Shown here piece by piece: positions 29,494-38,358 of a DNA stretch of 64,000 bases. How positions within the stretch are numbered: position 1 is the stretch's first letter; each line of letters opens with the position of its first letter. A model generated the notes under the pieces. The model was not told the DNA's origin. It saw only the letters and a program-made list of their open reading frames with translations, and searched no databases. The stretch is from Methylophaga sp. (GTDB lineage Bacteria > Pseudomonadota > Gammaproteobacteria > Nitrosococcales > Methylophagaceae): assembly GCA_011053005.1 (NCBI GenBank), contig DRHW01000002.1, positions 124,001 to 188,000 on the forward strand. Reading direction: 5' to 3'. A program made the translations under genes and the position numbers.

Positions 29494-30012
29494 ATGAATC
29501 ATTTAAAAAAATCGTTAGTGGTAATTGCTATGTCAGGATTTGTGATGAATGCTAATGCTCACGATGCACATGACTCAGATACGATGAGTATGGGAGAAAA
29601 CCAATCTCCTAACCACCAAACATTTATGATGTTTGATACTAATAATGATGGCGTATTAAGTGCCACAGAACTAAGTAAAGATCCCTCTTTCACAAAAGAG
29701 AGAATTGCAAAAGCAGATCATGATAATGATGGTACGTTAGATGAGTCTGAATACACCGAAGAAAAAGTTAAATCAGGTGAAGCGGATGTTAAACGTGTTG
29801 CCAGCGACAGCTGGATAACAGCTCAAGCAAAAACAAAGCTATTAACCGAAGAAAGTTTGAAATCACTAAAAATCAGTATCGAGACTTTCAAAGGTGAAGT
29901 ATTACTAAGTGGTTTTGTAGCAAACGAAGCGCTCAAAGTCAAAGCAGAAGACATCGTCTCGAAAGTCGAAGGCGTAAAGTCTGTTAACAATGGCATCGTT
30001 GTAAAAAAATAA
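29494..30012 (+). CDS. periplasmic EF-hand and BON domain protein
   Basis: The 172-residue protein has a signal peptide (cleavage after NANA, about 22), two EF-hand loops of the calcium-binding type (DTNNDGVLSATEL at about 48-60 and DHDNDGTLDESEY at about 75-87) and a C-terminal BON domain (about 103-172; SDSWITAQAKTKLL...VEGVKSVNNGIVV). BON proteins such as OsmY bind membranes under osmotic stress. The fusion with EF-hands suggests calcium-responsive envelope protection. AGGAG precedes ATG 29494. A strong terminator follows. Confidence 0.85.
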   Translation: MNHLKKSLVVIAMSGFVMNANAHDAHDSDTMSMGENQSPNHQTFMMFDTNNDGVLSATELSKDPSFTKERIAKADHDNDGTLDESEYTEEKVKSGEADVKRVASDSWITAQAKTKLLTEESLKSLKISIETFKGEVLLSGFVANEALKVKAEDIVSKVEGVKSVNNGIVVKK

Positions 30013-30080
30013 GCAGCTAGCTTCATTAATTTTATGATTTAACTTATTAAAATTTATAGCTGTAAAAGAACAAAACACTA

Positions 30081-30112
30081 CAAGCCACATCATTATTGAT
30101 GTGGCTTGTTTT
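30081..30112 (+). terminator. terminator of the EF-hand/BON gene
   Basis: A perfect 12-bp stem (30081-30092 with 30097-30108), TTAT loop, then TTTT. Confidence 0.85.
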
Positions 30113-30168
30113 CATAATAAACACTCGATTAATAGAATGAACTAACACCATAATTTTAGGGGCATCAA

Positions 30169-31038
30169 ATGCTAAGCATGTTAAGACAATCATTTAAAAA
30201 TTGGTTTTCAGATGACCCTTTCACAAACAGCGCTGCGGCAGCGTATTACGCTATTTTTTCATTCCCTGGCCTAATCATTATCGTCATGTCAGTTGCCGCG
30301 TTGGCATTTGATCCTCAACAGGTACAAGCATTGCTGTCAGGTCAAATCAGTCAAATCCTCGGTAAAGAAACCGCTAACAACCTTTTCCTAATTGTCCAAG
30401 AAACACAACAAAATGATCGAGATATGTGGGCATTAATAGCGGGAATGTTGACCTTATCATTTGGTGCAACAGGCTTATTTGCTAATCTCCAACGATCACT
30501 AAATAAAATTTTTCAAGTTGAAGTTAAAAAGTCTGCAGGTATATTTGTCTTTATACGAACCCGGTTAATCTCTTTTGGTATCGTTTTAATTTTAGGACTT
30601 TTATTACTCGTATCATTATCTCTAACTGCTTTAATAACGGTATTAAGTACTTGGATTACCGCACAGTTTTCTACCTCATTCACCGCATTGATTGCTTTAA
30701 TCACCTTGATAACATCCTTATCGACGGTGATCGTGCTTTTTACCTTGATATACAAAATCTTACCTGATGCCAATATAAGGTGGCGCTCAGCCTTAATGGG
30801 CGGTCTTTTAGCGACCATTCTTTTTGAAATTGGTGAATACACGTTGAATTTTTATTTTGGTATCGCAAAACCAGAATCAACCTTTGGCGCTGCAGGATCT
30901 TTAGTGCTCCTTATGCTGTGGGTGTCATATTCCTGCATGATTTTATTTATTGGTGCAGAATTAGCTAAAACCTATGAATTATCAAACTATAATCATAAAA
31001 TAACACCCAATGAAATTGCTGAAAATAGTGAACACTAG
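30169..31038 (+). CDS. YihY/BrkB family inner-membrane protein
   Basis: The 289-residue protein has about six membrane segments and the YihY signature regions: DPFTNSAAAAYYAIFSFPGLIII near the N-terminus, SFGATGLFANLQRSLNKIF at about 104-122, RWRSALMGGLLATILFE, and FGAAGSLVLLMLWVSYS-CMILFIGAEL. The family was once called ribonuclease BN in error; its transport role is unproven. ATG 30169 follows AGGGG. It is followed nine bases later by the DUF748 gene in a probable operon. Confidence 0.88.
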   Translation: MLSMLRQSFKNWFSDDPFTNSAAAAYYAIFSFPGLIIIVMSVAALAFDPQQVQALLSGQISQILGKETANNLFLIVQETQQNDRDMWALIAGMLTLSFGATGLFANLQRSLNKIFQVEVKKSAGIFVFIRTRLISFGIVLILGLLLLVSLSLTALITVLSTWITAQFSTSFTALIALITLITSLSTVIVLFTLIYKILPDANIRWRSALMGGLLATILFEIGEYTLNFYFGIAKPESTFGAAGSLVLLMLWVSYSCMILFIGAELAKTYELSNYNHKITPNEIAENSEH

Positions 31039-31047
31039 GAGATGTTA

Positions 31048-32106
31048 ATGAGCACTCATCGCAAAAGAAATGTAGCCCTTTCGTTAATTATTCCTATTGT
31101 CATTATTTTAATTGTGATTAATTTTGCACTGGAAGATTGGGTAAAAGATCAGGTCAATAATCGAATCAATGCACTAGAAGGTTATAGCGGAAGCATCAGT
31201 GACGTTGATATCCATCTCTGGCGTGGCGCTTACCAAATTGATCACTTAATTTTATTAAAAGAAAAAGGTGGCTTAAAAGAACCTTTTTTAGAAATCACAC
31301 AGATTGATCTTTCGATTGAATGGCGCGCCTTGTTTAACGGCAAAATCGTTTCAGAAGTCGACCTATATAAACCCGATGTAAAATTTGCTAAAGCTCAAAC
31401 AGGGGCTGATTCTGATTGGTTAGGCCTGTTAAATTCACTTGTGCCCTTTGATATCAATAGATTTGATGTACATGATGGCAAAATATCTTATATAGATTGG
31501 TCAGCTGAACCCAATGTTAATATTTATATCAAAAATCTTTATTCCAGCATCACCAATATAAGTAACGTCATTAATAAAGAGCAAACCCTTCCCTCTGATA
31601 TTAAAATCTCCGGGACATCCATCGGTGGTGGTAAATTGAGTATTGATGGCAAAATGAATGCCTTAACTGAAATACCCAATTTCGATTTAGCCCTAAAACT
31701 TGAGAATGCAGATCTGACACAATTTAATAATTATTTTGCTGAGTTTGCTGCCCTTAATTTTAGAAAAGGCACTCTGAGTATTTATGGCGAAGCCGCCGCA
31801 TTGAAGGGAAAAGTCGTTGGTTATGTTAAACCCATTGCAACAGATATTGAGTTTGAGTCGCTTAAAAAAGATAACAATATATTAAAAACAGTTTGGAAAT
31901 CTATTGCCTCTACTTTTGTGGCTTTGTTTGAAAATCATCAAAAAGACCAATTTGCATTACGTATCCCTTTTGAAGGCCAATTAAACGATCCTAACCAAAA
32001 TGTTTGGGCAGGATTTTGGAGTATTTTCAGTAATGCATTTAATCAAGCATTCGCAAAGAATGTTGATGGCACGATTAATTTGAATGATGTAATGGAAGAA
32101 AATTAA
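31048..32106 (+). CDS. DUF748 / AsmA-like envelope protein
   Basis: The 352-residue product has one N-terminal membrane segment (about 11-28) and a long periplasmic part rich in β-strand, with DVDIHLWRGAYQIDHLILLK and DLSIEWRALFNGKIVSEVDLYKPDVKF, the usual AsmA/DUF748 opening. Proteins of this kind are thought to bridge the periplasm and move or organise lipids. The start ATG 31048 has GGAG six bases upstream; the ATG at 31042 directly abuts that ribosome site. It lies downstream of yihY with no terminator seen. Confidence 0.8.
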   Translation: MSTHRKRNVALSLIIPIVIILIVINFALEDWVKDQVNNRINALEGYSGSISDVDIHLWRGAYQIDHLILLKEKGGLKEPFLEITQIDLSIEWRALFNGKIVSEVDLYKPDVKFAKAQTGADSDWLGLLNSLVPFDINRFDVHDGKISYIDWSAEPNVNIYIKNLYSSITNISNVINKEQTLPSDIKISGTSIGGGKLSIDGKMNALTEIPNFDLALKLENADLTQFNNYFAEFAALNFRKGTLSIYGEAAALKGKVVGYVKPIATDIEFESLKKDNNILKTVWKSIASTFVALFENHQKDQFALRIPFEGQLNDPNQNVWAGFWSIFSNAFNQAFAKNVDGTINLNDVMEEN

Positions 32107-32170
32107 TTTAATTGACTATTGATTGCTTCCTAGATTGCTGCTTTTTCGCTTTTTCAAAGAGGCATCTAAA

Positions 32171-32524
32171 TTATTTAATCGCTCGCCACACAAACCACAC
32201 AAAAAAGAATTGTAGTGGTAATCGTAACCAAAGCACCATCTCCGGTATCGTTGGATAGTCTTGTGCATGTAAAGCCATATGAATGTTTGCAGGATAAACC
32301 GCAACGATTAAAGCAATTAGCCCATAACCAGCAAACCTCCGTGTTTGGGAGAATAAAATACCCATCGCTCCAAGTAGCTCAAATATGCCACTTATGATGA
32401 CCAACTGTTTCGGATACCCTAAATAACTGGGCATAATCGAGATGAATTTATCAATTAACACAAAGTGCGCGATACCACCTATCGTAAAAAATAAAGCAAT
32501 AATGATAATAGAGATCTTAGGCAT
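32171..32524 (-). CDS. DoxX-like membrane protein
   Basis: The 117-residue protein has four hydrophobic segments and features of DoxX-like proteins: FFTIGGIAHFV, a GYPK helix start, IISGIFELLGAMGIL and PANIHMALHA. Family members are linked to redox stress or to thiosulphate-quinone oxidoreductase; here the function is open. ATG 32524 lacks a strong ribosome site. It faces the DUF748 gene. Confidence 0.75.
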   Translation of the reverse strand: MPKISIIIIALFFTIGGIAHFVLIDKFISIMPSYLGYPKQLVIISGIFELLGAMGILFSQTRRFAGYGLIALIVAVYPANIHMALHAQDYPTIPEMVLWLRLPLQFFFVWFVWRAIK

Positions 32525-32600
32525 TGTTCAGCTCACATTCGTTATTAAATTTGATTAATCGATATTTATTACATCACATTATCATCATATTAAACATACA

Positions 32601-32630
32601 AAAAGGCCACTAATTCACTAGTGGCCTTCC
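32601..32630 (-). terminator. terminator of the glycine-zipper stress gene
   Basis: A 10-bp perfect stem (32603-32612 with 32619-32628); on the minus strand it is followed by a T-run (complement of AAAA at 32601). Confidence 0.8.
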
Positions 32631-32675
32631 GTAATAACCGCGTAGAATAAAAATCTAGGCGTAACGATTAATCCC

Positions 32676-33194
32676 TTATTGATTAGTATGGATATGTAAT
32701 CCATTATTAGCTTCCCAGTCCTTAGCGAATCTTTGACGCTCCACATCTGACTTTGAATTTACGCCAATGACGATTCCTCCATTTTTTAAGCCACTTTCAT
32801 ATTCTTTAAGTGTGTCTTCTGGAATGGCCCAACCAATAAGTGCGCCTACTAATCCTGCACCAACACCGCCCGCACCGGCGCCAGCAATACCTGCGGCGAG
32901 TGGTCCTGCTACGACTAATCCTAATCCAGGTAAAACAAGTACAGTACCGGCAGCGGCAACGGCTGCAGCAATAGCACCTACTGTAGCACCTACTGCACCA
33001 CCGATCGCTGCACCCTCAGCAGACTTATTACCCACTTCAGTTTCTAACGTTGTATGCTCACCATAATGGCGTTCACGGGTGTCTTTACTCATAATGACAT
33101 CAATATCGGTTGAACTATAGCCTGTATCTAAAGCATATTGATACGCACGTTCTGCACTTTCTTTATCGTTAAACAAACCTGTTACTGTAGACAT
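32676..33194 (-). CDS. stress protein with glycine-zipper domain
   Basis: The 172-residue protein opens STVTGLFNDKESAERAYQYALDTGYSSTDIDVIMS, the general-stress-protein 17M/YflT-like fold. The middle is a long Gly/Ala zipper (about 65-125) that is likely membrane-embedded. The C-terminus (LKNGGIVIGVNSKSD) matches the end of the YflT-type fold. The start ATG 33194 has GGAG six bases before it; two upstream ATGs lie inside that ribosome site or beyond it. The upstream motif CTATTCCTACATC is at 33280-33292. Confidence 0.78.
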   Translation of the reverse strand: MSTVTGLFNDKESAERAYQYALDTGYSSTDIDVIMSKDTRERHYGEHTTLETEVGNKSAEGAAIGGAVGATVGAIAAAVAAAGTVLVLPGLGLVVAGPLAAGIAGAGAGGVGAGLVGALIGWAIPEDTLKEYESGLKNGGIVIGVNSKSDVERQRFAKDWEANNGLHIHTNQ

Positions 33195-33547
33195 CATATT
33201 CTCCATTGAATGCAGGAAATTCCTGTAACACCAATATACGAAATATGAAAATAGTTATTAATGGATATTCTCTTAATCCGATGTAGGAATAGTCTTAATT
33301 GAATTAAATGATAAATTAGAAGCTAGAATGAGATCTCTTTAATATTTATAGAAGTGATGTCGTCTCACACTGCATTTCAACTCAATTTAATGTGTATGAT
33401 TTTTAAAACATCATCAATCGTAAACGATCACTAGATCTAGGTTTGATTGAATACCTATAATGTGTGAAGGTATTTTACATCTGTTACTTTGACTATTCTA
33501 ATGAGCATCTATAAATAGTCATTAGTATATTATCTATATTGGACACT

Positions 33548-33606
33548 AAAAAAGTACCCGCGATTTAAACAGCAAACTCATCTGTTTAAACAACGGGTAC
33601 TTTTTA
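33548..33606. repeat. long hairpin in a gene-free region
   Basis: Outer arms AAAAAGTACCCG and CGGGTACTTTTT and inner arms TTTAAACAG and CTGTTTAAA form a two-part stem. The T-rich end on each strand makes it terminator-like in both directions, yet no gene ends right beside it on the plus strand. It could end the DUF2171 transcript (minus) or an unannotated small RNA. The rest of 33195-33547 shows no gene. Confidence 0.6.
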
Positions 33607-33621
33607 TTTAGCTTGATATTT

Positions 33622-33654
33622 ATTAGGCGCTTAACGCTGTGATAAGCGCCTAAT
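33622..33654. repeat. second perfect hairpin
   Basis: ATTAGGCGCTTA (33622-33633) and TAAGCGCCTAAT (33643-33654) form a perfect 12-bp stem with a 9-base loop. It lies between the DUF2171 stop and the previous hairpin, 16 bases from the latter. Confidence 0.65.
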
Positions 33655-33702
33655 AATTGCTAAATAAATAAGATTTAAGTTACAACCTTATCTTTAAAAA
33701 AC

Positions 33703-33942
33703 TTAGTCTAGATCAGACTCGGTCATCCATTCGTTCATCGCTTCGCCGCCAGGTCGATCAATCTTCACCTTTCCATTGTCCGTCGATACCACCCAATCCA
33801 TTGGGATGAAATGATGCTGTCCTGATGTATCTTTTTTCAGTTTGATGTAATTAGAACCTTCCATATGATCAACAACACCAAATTGCCCATCTTCTGAACA
33901 AACTACAGGCATTTCAGGTTTAATTTCAGATACGTTAGTCAT
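33703..33942 (-). CDS. DUF2171 family protein
   Basis: The 79-residue protein contains the family elements EIKPEMPVVCSEDGQFGVVDHMEG, then YIKLKKD, HHFIPMDWV and the C-terminal polar tail. The fold is likely PRC-barrel-like. Family members cluster with stress genes; function is unknown. AGGAGAA precedes ATG 33942. A palindromic operator-like site lies about 100 bases upstream. Confidence 0.82.
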   Translation of the reverse strand: MTNVSEIKPEMPVVCSEDGQFGVVDHMEGSNYIKLKKDTSGQHHFIPMDWVVSTDNGKVKIDRPGGEAMNEWMTESDLD

Positions 33943-34043
33943 CTTGTTCTCCTCAAGGTTTATAAAAATTAATAGAGATTTAACTCTGAATCTACTTTAC
34001 AAAATCAATTGGACTTTATGTATGAGAAAACGACGGTTAAAAA

Positions 34044-34061
34044 CGTAAGATAATGCTTACG
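34044..34061. promoter_or_regulatory. palindromic operator-like site, GacA-box resemblance
   Basis: CGTAAG-N6-CTTACG is a perfect inverted repeat. It matches the GacA/UvrY upstream site TGTAAG-N6-CTTACA at ten of twelve positions. It lies between the divergent DUF2171 and katE genes. The remainder of 33943-34432 shows no gene; further motif-like sites are TTTATCCTACGTG (34191-34203) and ATTCTTACACTA (34160-34171), both on the strand of katE. Confidence 0.45.
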
Positions 34062-34432
34062 AAGTTTTAAAACTATCAAGCTAAAGCACACCGTTACTAC
34101 TTATTTATCAGTACATTGCAAACCACTATTCATTAATAGCCATGATTCAAGCTGGTCAAATTCTTACACTACTTAAAGTATTTATCCTACGTGTGAAATT
34201 ACATATTCAATATACAATCATCTGAAAATACGCCTGATTTTCATCTTTTTTTATTTTGGATTGATGAAAATTAACCCACCAGAATTTAAGTGTATTTATG
34301 TAATTTGAAGAATATACATAGTTAAGAAATAAAATCTTATCTTAGTCTATAGCACCTTAAAAACATCGAGTATAAAGAGTAAAAAATGAATCATTTTTTG
34401 CTCGTCAATTAACTATTATTTAAGGAAAAAAC

Positions 34433-36484
34433 ATGACTCAAAAAAATGACAATGAATTTTATGGCAATGGGCAAGAGCTCCATCAAACGTCAACTAAAAA
34501 ACATAAAAAGTTGACCACCAACCAAGGTGTTGGAATTTCGGATAATCAGAACTCCTTAAAATATGGTAAACGTGGTCCTACATTACTTGAAGACTTCATT
34601 CTACGAGAAAAAATCACCCATTTTGATCATGAGCGAATTCCAGAAAGAATCGTGCATGCTAGGGGTTCTGCTGCTCATGGTCACTTTAAATTAACGAAGT
34701 CATTAGCGGATTACACAACAACTAAAATCTTTACAGAAGTCGGTACAGAAACCCCTGTTTTCTGCAGAATTTCAACGGTTGCCGGCGGAGCAGGTTCAGT
34801 TGATACTCCACGTGATGTTAGGGGCTTTGCCGTCAAGTTATATACTTCAGAAGGCAACTGGGATTTAGTCGGTAATAATATTCCGGTATTTTTTATTCAA
34901 GATGCCATCAAATTTCCAGATCTTGTACACGCAGTAAAAATGGAACCTGATCGTGGTTATCCACAAGCGGGCTCAGCTCATGATACCTTTTGGGACTTTA
35001 TTTCACTAACACCCGAATCTTTCCACACTATTATGTGGGCGATGAGTGATCGTGCTATTCCACGTAGCTTAAGAATGATCGAAGGCTTTGGTATTCACTC
35101 CTTCAGACTCATTAATGCTGAAGGACAATCAACCTTCGTTAAATTTCATTGGCGTCCAAAACTTGGCTTGCAATCAACAGTGTGGGATGAAGCCGCTAAA
35201 TTACAATACGCCGATAATGATTTTTTACGTCGCGACTTATATGAAGCCATTGATCAAGGCGACTTTCCTGAATGGGATTTAGCTGTTCAATTATTTACAG
35301 AAGAAGAAGCGGAAGCCTTTCCATTTGATCATCTTGATCCCACTAAACTAATACCGGAAGAATTGGTTCCCTTAAAAGTAATCGGCACCATGGTGCTGGA
35401 TCGTAATCCAGATAATTTCTTTGCTGAAACAGAGCAAGTTGCTTTTTGCCCATCGCATATTTTGCCAGGAATGGATTTCTCAAATGATCCCTTATTACAA
35501 GGCAGACTCTTTAGTTATTTAGATACTCAATTATCAAGATTAGGATCACCAAACTTTAATCAGATCCCTATTAATGCACCTAAATGTCCTTTTAGTAATC
35601 AACAACGTGATGGGCATATGCAAATGGATGTTCCTAAAGGTCGTGTTGCGTATGAACCTAGTTCATTACAAGCAGATAGCCCACGAGAATCAACAACAGG
35701 GTTTAAAAGTTTCAATGAAGAATTTAACGAATCAAAAGGCCGAGTCCGACCAGAGTCATTTGCTGACCACTACTCGCAAGCAAGACAATTTTATATAAGC
35801 CAAACTAAAATTGAACAAAACCATATTGCCAATGCAATTGTATTTGAGTTATCGAAAGTTGAAACTCAAGCTGTCAGGCTCAGAGTCATCAGTCATCTAA
35901 TGGTCATTGATAAAAAATTAGCCAATAAAGTCGCAGAAGGGATTGGCCTAGATGAAATGCCTAGTGCATTTAAAGCCGCCGTCAAACCTAAAGATTTGCC
36001 AGAATCACCCGCTTTACAAATTATAGGTAAGATGAAAGATACGCTCAAAGGTCGAACAGTCGGTTTATTGTTCGGTGAAGGCTCTGATGAAAATCAGATT
36101 AAGAGAACACAATCTGCCATTAAAAAAGAAGGCGCAACCTGTAAATTAATCGCGACAAAAGTCGGTGGAGCCAAACTTTCAAATGGTAAAAAACTTGAAG
36201 CAGATATGCAGATAGATGGTGCACCATCAGTCATTTTTGATGCAGTTATTGGCGTTCTCACACCTGAAATGGCTAAAAAATATAGTAAATTACCCGTTAT
36301 CAACGAATGGTTTATGAATGCTTATGTACATTTAAAAGCTATTGGTCACGATGAAGGCACTAATATGCTACTAGATAAGATTGGCATTATGAAAGATGAA
36401 GGCGTGAATGACATTATGAATTTAGATGCATTCATAAAATCAGCTAAAACCCGACATTGGGCGCGTGAAAAGCAATTTTCATAA
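34433..36484 (+). CDS. katE: large-subunit catalase HPII
   Basis: The 683-residue monofunctional haem catalase breaks down hydrogen peroxide. The distal His is H75 in [12 protein letters not shown], the distal Asn lies in [19 protein letters not shown] (about 148), and the proximal Tyr sits in [14 protein letters not shown]. The extra C-terminal flavodoxin-like domain (about 525-683; [27 protein letters not shown]) marks the clade-2 large catalases such as KatE. ATG 34433 follows AAGGA. It stands at the end of the stress gene group, next to the accessory region. Confidence 0.95.
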   Translation: MTQKNDNEFYGNGQELHQTSTKKHKKLTTNQGVGISDNQNSLKYGKRGPTLLEDFILREKITHFDHERIPERIVHARGSAAHGHFKLTKSLADYTTTKIFTEVGTETPVFCRISTVAGGAGSVDTPRDVRGFAVKLYTSEGNWDLVGNNIPVFFIQDAIKFPDLVHAVKMEPDRGYPQAGSAHDTFWDFISLTPESFHTIMWAMSDRAIPRSLRMIEGFGIHSFRLINAEGQSTFVKFHWRPKLGLQSTVWDEAAKLQYADNDFLRRDLYEAIDQGDFPEWDLAVQLFTEEEAEAFPFDHLDPTKLIPEELVPLKVIGTMVLDRNPDNFFAETEQVAFCPSHILPGMDFSNDPLLQGRLFSYLDTQLSRLGSPNFNQIPINAPKCPFSNQQRDGHMQMDVPKGRVAYEPSSLQADSPRESTTGFKSFNEEFNESKGRVRPESFADHYSQARQFYISQTKIEQNHIANAIVFELSKVETQAVRLRVISHLMVIDKKLANKVAEGIGLDEMPSAFKAAVKPKDLPESPALQIIGKMKDTLKGRTVGLLFGEGSDENQIKRTQSAIKKEGATCKLIATKVGGAKLSNGKKLEADMQIDGAPSVIFDAVIGVLTPEMAKKYSKLPVINEWFMNAYVHLKAIGHDEGTNMLLDKIGIMKDEGVNDIMNLDAFIKSAKTRHWAREKQFS

Positions 36485-36511
36485 TTCGTCACAATAGCCT
36501 TTAAAATCAAG

Positions 36512-36570
36512 AATCATCAATTGGGATGGGGCGTGACTTAATGCCAATATCCTGATTGATGATTTTTTTA
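36512..36570 (+). terminator. terminator of katE
   Basis: AATCATCAA (36512-36520) pairs with TTGATGATT (36556-36564) and is followed by TTTTT. The loop is long (35 bases), with a further GGAT/ATCC pairing inside. Confidence 0.6.
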
Positions 36571-36758
36571 CATTTAGCAAACAGTCATTACGTCTTGCCT
36601 TCGAAACAATACCTAATTCCACGCCATACTGCCAATAAATAACACTATAACGTTCATCTACTCTTGCGTTTAATTGTCTTTCTAATACATGAACTGAATC
36701 ACCTAAAGTAGATTTTGATTCCGCTTAACCGTCCGCTTCGTGCCAAAAGCGGTCATTC

Positions 36759-36818
36759 GTTTAACGCCTCAATAACGAGCAGTAAAAGCGAAGGCGAGCG
36801 TTGATTGATTTGTTATGC
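36759..36818 (-). mobile_element. integron attC recombination site
   Basis: Read on the minus strand this 60-base site has the full attC fold. R'' GCATAAC pairs with the canonical R' GTTAAAC (AAC with GTT). Then comes an unpaired spacer (AAA against GGC), L boxes TCAAT and ATTGA, one extrahelical C, and AACG paired with CGTT, around a 21-base variable loop. The size and layout resemble the aadA-type attC sites. It overlaps the stop codon of the gene at 36813-37988, as expected at the 3' end of a cassette. No integrase gene is in the window. Confidence 0.8.
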
Positions 36819-37988
36819 CTTTCTCTCGCTCATTCGCTTCTTTCGATTACTTTCAATTTCAATGCAAAATGGATCGGGCTCGAACATTTCATGAAAATCA
36901 CTTTCGAGGGTAGAAATCATTCGATTGAGGCTGCCAATTAACTTGTTCGTATTTTCTATAGTTTCCCTTATTAGATCGCCTTTTTCTATGTTGCTATCTC
37001 CGCTTTCTTCAACATAACGTTGAGTGGCAACGCTTCCATCATGCTCATAGACATGCCGGCGGAAGAACATTTTTCTAACGAAGTCGCGATCGGCTGACAT
37101 GCCCTTCAATAAATTGATGTCAAAACAAGATTTCAAAAGCTCATCAAATTTATCGAGATTGTGGAAAAGTAAACGATTTAACTGATTTCTTCGTGTCTCT
37201 TTCATAGGCACAAGGGAAATGAGTTGATCAACATAATCTCTAGCCGCTGAATCAAATTCTGATACTGATTGTTTTACGGCGTCATTCGGTGATAAGTACC
37301 CATCGACTAGTTGACCTCGGATTCTTTCTAAAGCGACTCGTTGAAATTCTGCAGTGTTTCTCCAACCGCATGATGAGCAATATCCATACCTGCCTCGAAC
37401 ATCATTGTAACTGTTGCATGTTGAGCAATTGAACTCTGTTTGCTGCGCAATAGATGTGTAATAGAAATCAGGCCTTGGGGCATCTGTTATTGAATCAGCA
37501 ATAGAGTTCATATCAATAACAACTTCACTGTTAGAGTCTGGAGAAGCTTCGTATATGGCTGTGTGTAAGGACTCGAGATAATGTGAGATATATGACTTCT
37601 GTGGCGGAGTTATAAAATGATATGACTCTGCTCTAGTGCCACAGTATGGGCAAGTTAATGAAGATCTAGCAGGGATACCGTCAGAGCGAAAATGTTTTTT
37701 GCAATCGGGGCATTCATGGCCGAATTTTCCTTGTGAATCAGAAGCCATCAATACAGCTATGCAATTTGGGAAAGGAGGTGTATTCCAAGGTTCACCGATT
37801 CCACCCATTACTATATTTCCGCAGGCAAACCCTTCTGGGTGAGCATAAATTCCTACAAGGCTTACTGGTCGCGGGGAAGAATGTGAGTAGCCTATTTGAT
37901 AGCTAACTCGACCACTCTCATCACAAACGATGGTAAAAGTAACTTTTCCACCTGTGTGCCCGATTTCGCTAAAGTCCTTTCTATTCAT
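36813..37988 (-). CDS. cassette-borne zinc-ribbon and HEPN-like protein
   Basis: The 391-residue protein is not recognised as a whole. It has two zinc-ribbon-like Cys quartets (C93-x2-C96 with C113-x2-C116; C188-x2-C191 with C204-x2-C207). The helical C-terminal third has FFRRHVYEHDGSVATQRYVEE at about 308-328: R-x4-H (R311, H316) in a sequence very like HEPN RNase domains of the MAE_18760 type. RNA cleavage is therefore possible but inferred from one motif. A strong AAGGAGG precedes ATG 37988. The gene is bounded by GTTTAAC repeats at 36759 and 38002 and ends in attC, so it sits in a mobile cassette of about 1.24 kb. Confidence 0.6.
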   Translation of the reverse strand: MNRKDFSEIGHTGGKVTFTIVCDESGRVSYQIGYSHSSPRPVSLVGIYAHPEGFACGNIVMGGIGEPWNTPPFPNCIAVLMASDSQGKFGHECPDCKKHFRSDGIPARSSLTCPYCGTRAESYHFITPPQKSYISHYLESLHTAIYEASPDSNSEVVIDMNSIADSITDAPRPDFYYTSIAQQTEFNCSTCNSYNDVRGRYGYCSSCGWRNTAEFQRVALERIRGQLVDGYLSPNDAVKQSVSEFDSAARDYVDQLISLVPMKETRRNQLNRLLFHNLDKFDELLKSCFDINLLKGMSADRDFVRKMFFRRHVYEHDGSVATQRYVEESGDSNIEKGDLIRETIENTNKLIGSLNRMISTLESDFHEMFEPDPFCIEIESNRKKRMSERKA

Positions 37989-38001
37989 TAAGCCTCCTTA
38001 T

Positions 38002-38008
38002 GTTTAAC
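38002..38008 (-). repeat. cassette-boundary-like GTTTAAC core site
   Basis: GTTTAAC (GTTAAAC on the minus strand) repeats the attC core at 36759-36765 and lies 5' of the zinc-ribbon/HEPN-like gene. The two copies enclose that gene precisely. A related pair, ATCTAAC (38375-38381) and GTTAAAC (38400-38406), lies 5' of the nucleotidyltransferase gene. These sites lack a full attC fold, so they may be worn-down or truncated sites. Confidence 0.4.
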
Positions 38009-38040
38009 GTCCCCTTCGATTCATTAAACATTTTTTAAAT

Positions 38041-38358
38041 TTATTCCTCGTACACAAGCAGACATGCTTCTAAAAGTCCCTTGTTAATCAAGTCAGTATT
38101 TTCACCATCGTTCCATTCTGCCTGAACTTCGTAAGGTATTAGCTCATTGAGTTCTTTCGACCATTTATCGGAATTTCTCATCCAAGCAGATAGGCCGCCA
38201 CATTCATCCAAGCCTTGAATCAACTCGATAGCAACATCCAAATCACTATCTTCTCGATTCGCACCTTTTACGCGACTACCAAAAAACTGAACATTTTTGA
38301 TTTCTGGTTTTTTCCTTGCCCATTCTGAAACAAGATGAGCTGCTTGATTAATATCCAT
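38041..38358 (-). CDS. small MNT-type nucleotidyltransferase
   Basis: The 105-residue protein has the minimal nucleotidyltransferase signature FFGSRVKGANREDSDLDVAIE (about 25-45): GS, then D-x-D, the metal-binding pair. MNT proteins often pair with HEPN toxins and add nucleotides to them, or act alone with unknown substrates; many occur in integron cassettes. The next gene in the same direction, 52 bases on, is the HEPN-like gene. ATG 38358 follows AGGA. Function beyond fold is not established. Confidence 0.8.
   Translation of the reverse strand: MDINQAAHLVSEWARKKPEIKNVQFFGSRVKGANREDSDLDVAIELIQGLDECGGLSAWMRNSDKWSKELNELIPYEVQAEWNDGENTDLINKGLLEACLLVYEE

Noticed and set aside
32116-32304. Minus-strand frame overlapping the DoxX-like gene
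   Set aside because: It lies within the reverse frame shift of a clear membrane protein, with no ribosome site and poor composition.
38002-38029. Second full attC site between the two cassette-like genes
   Set aside because: Core-like GTTTAAC and ATTAAAC occur, but the L boxes and spacers of an attC are absent and the element is only 28 bases long.
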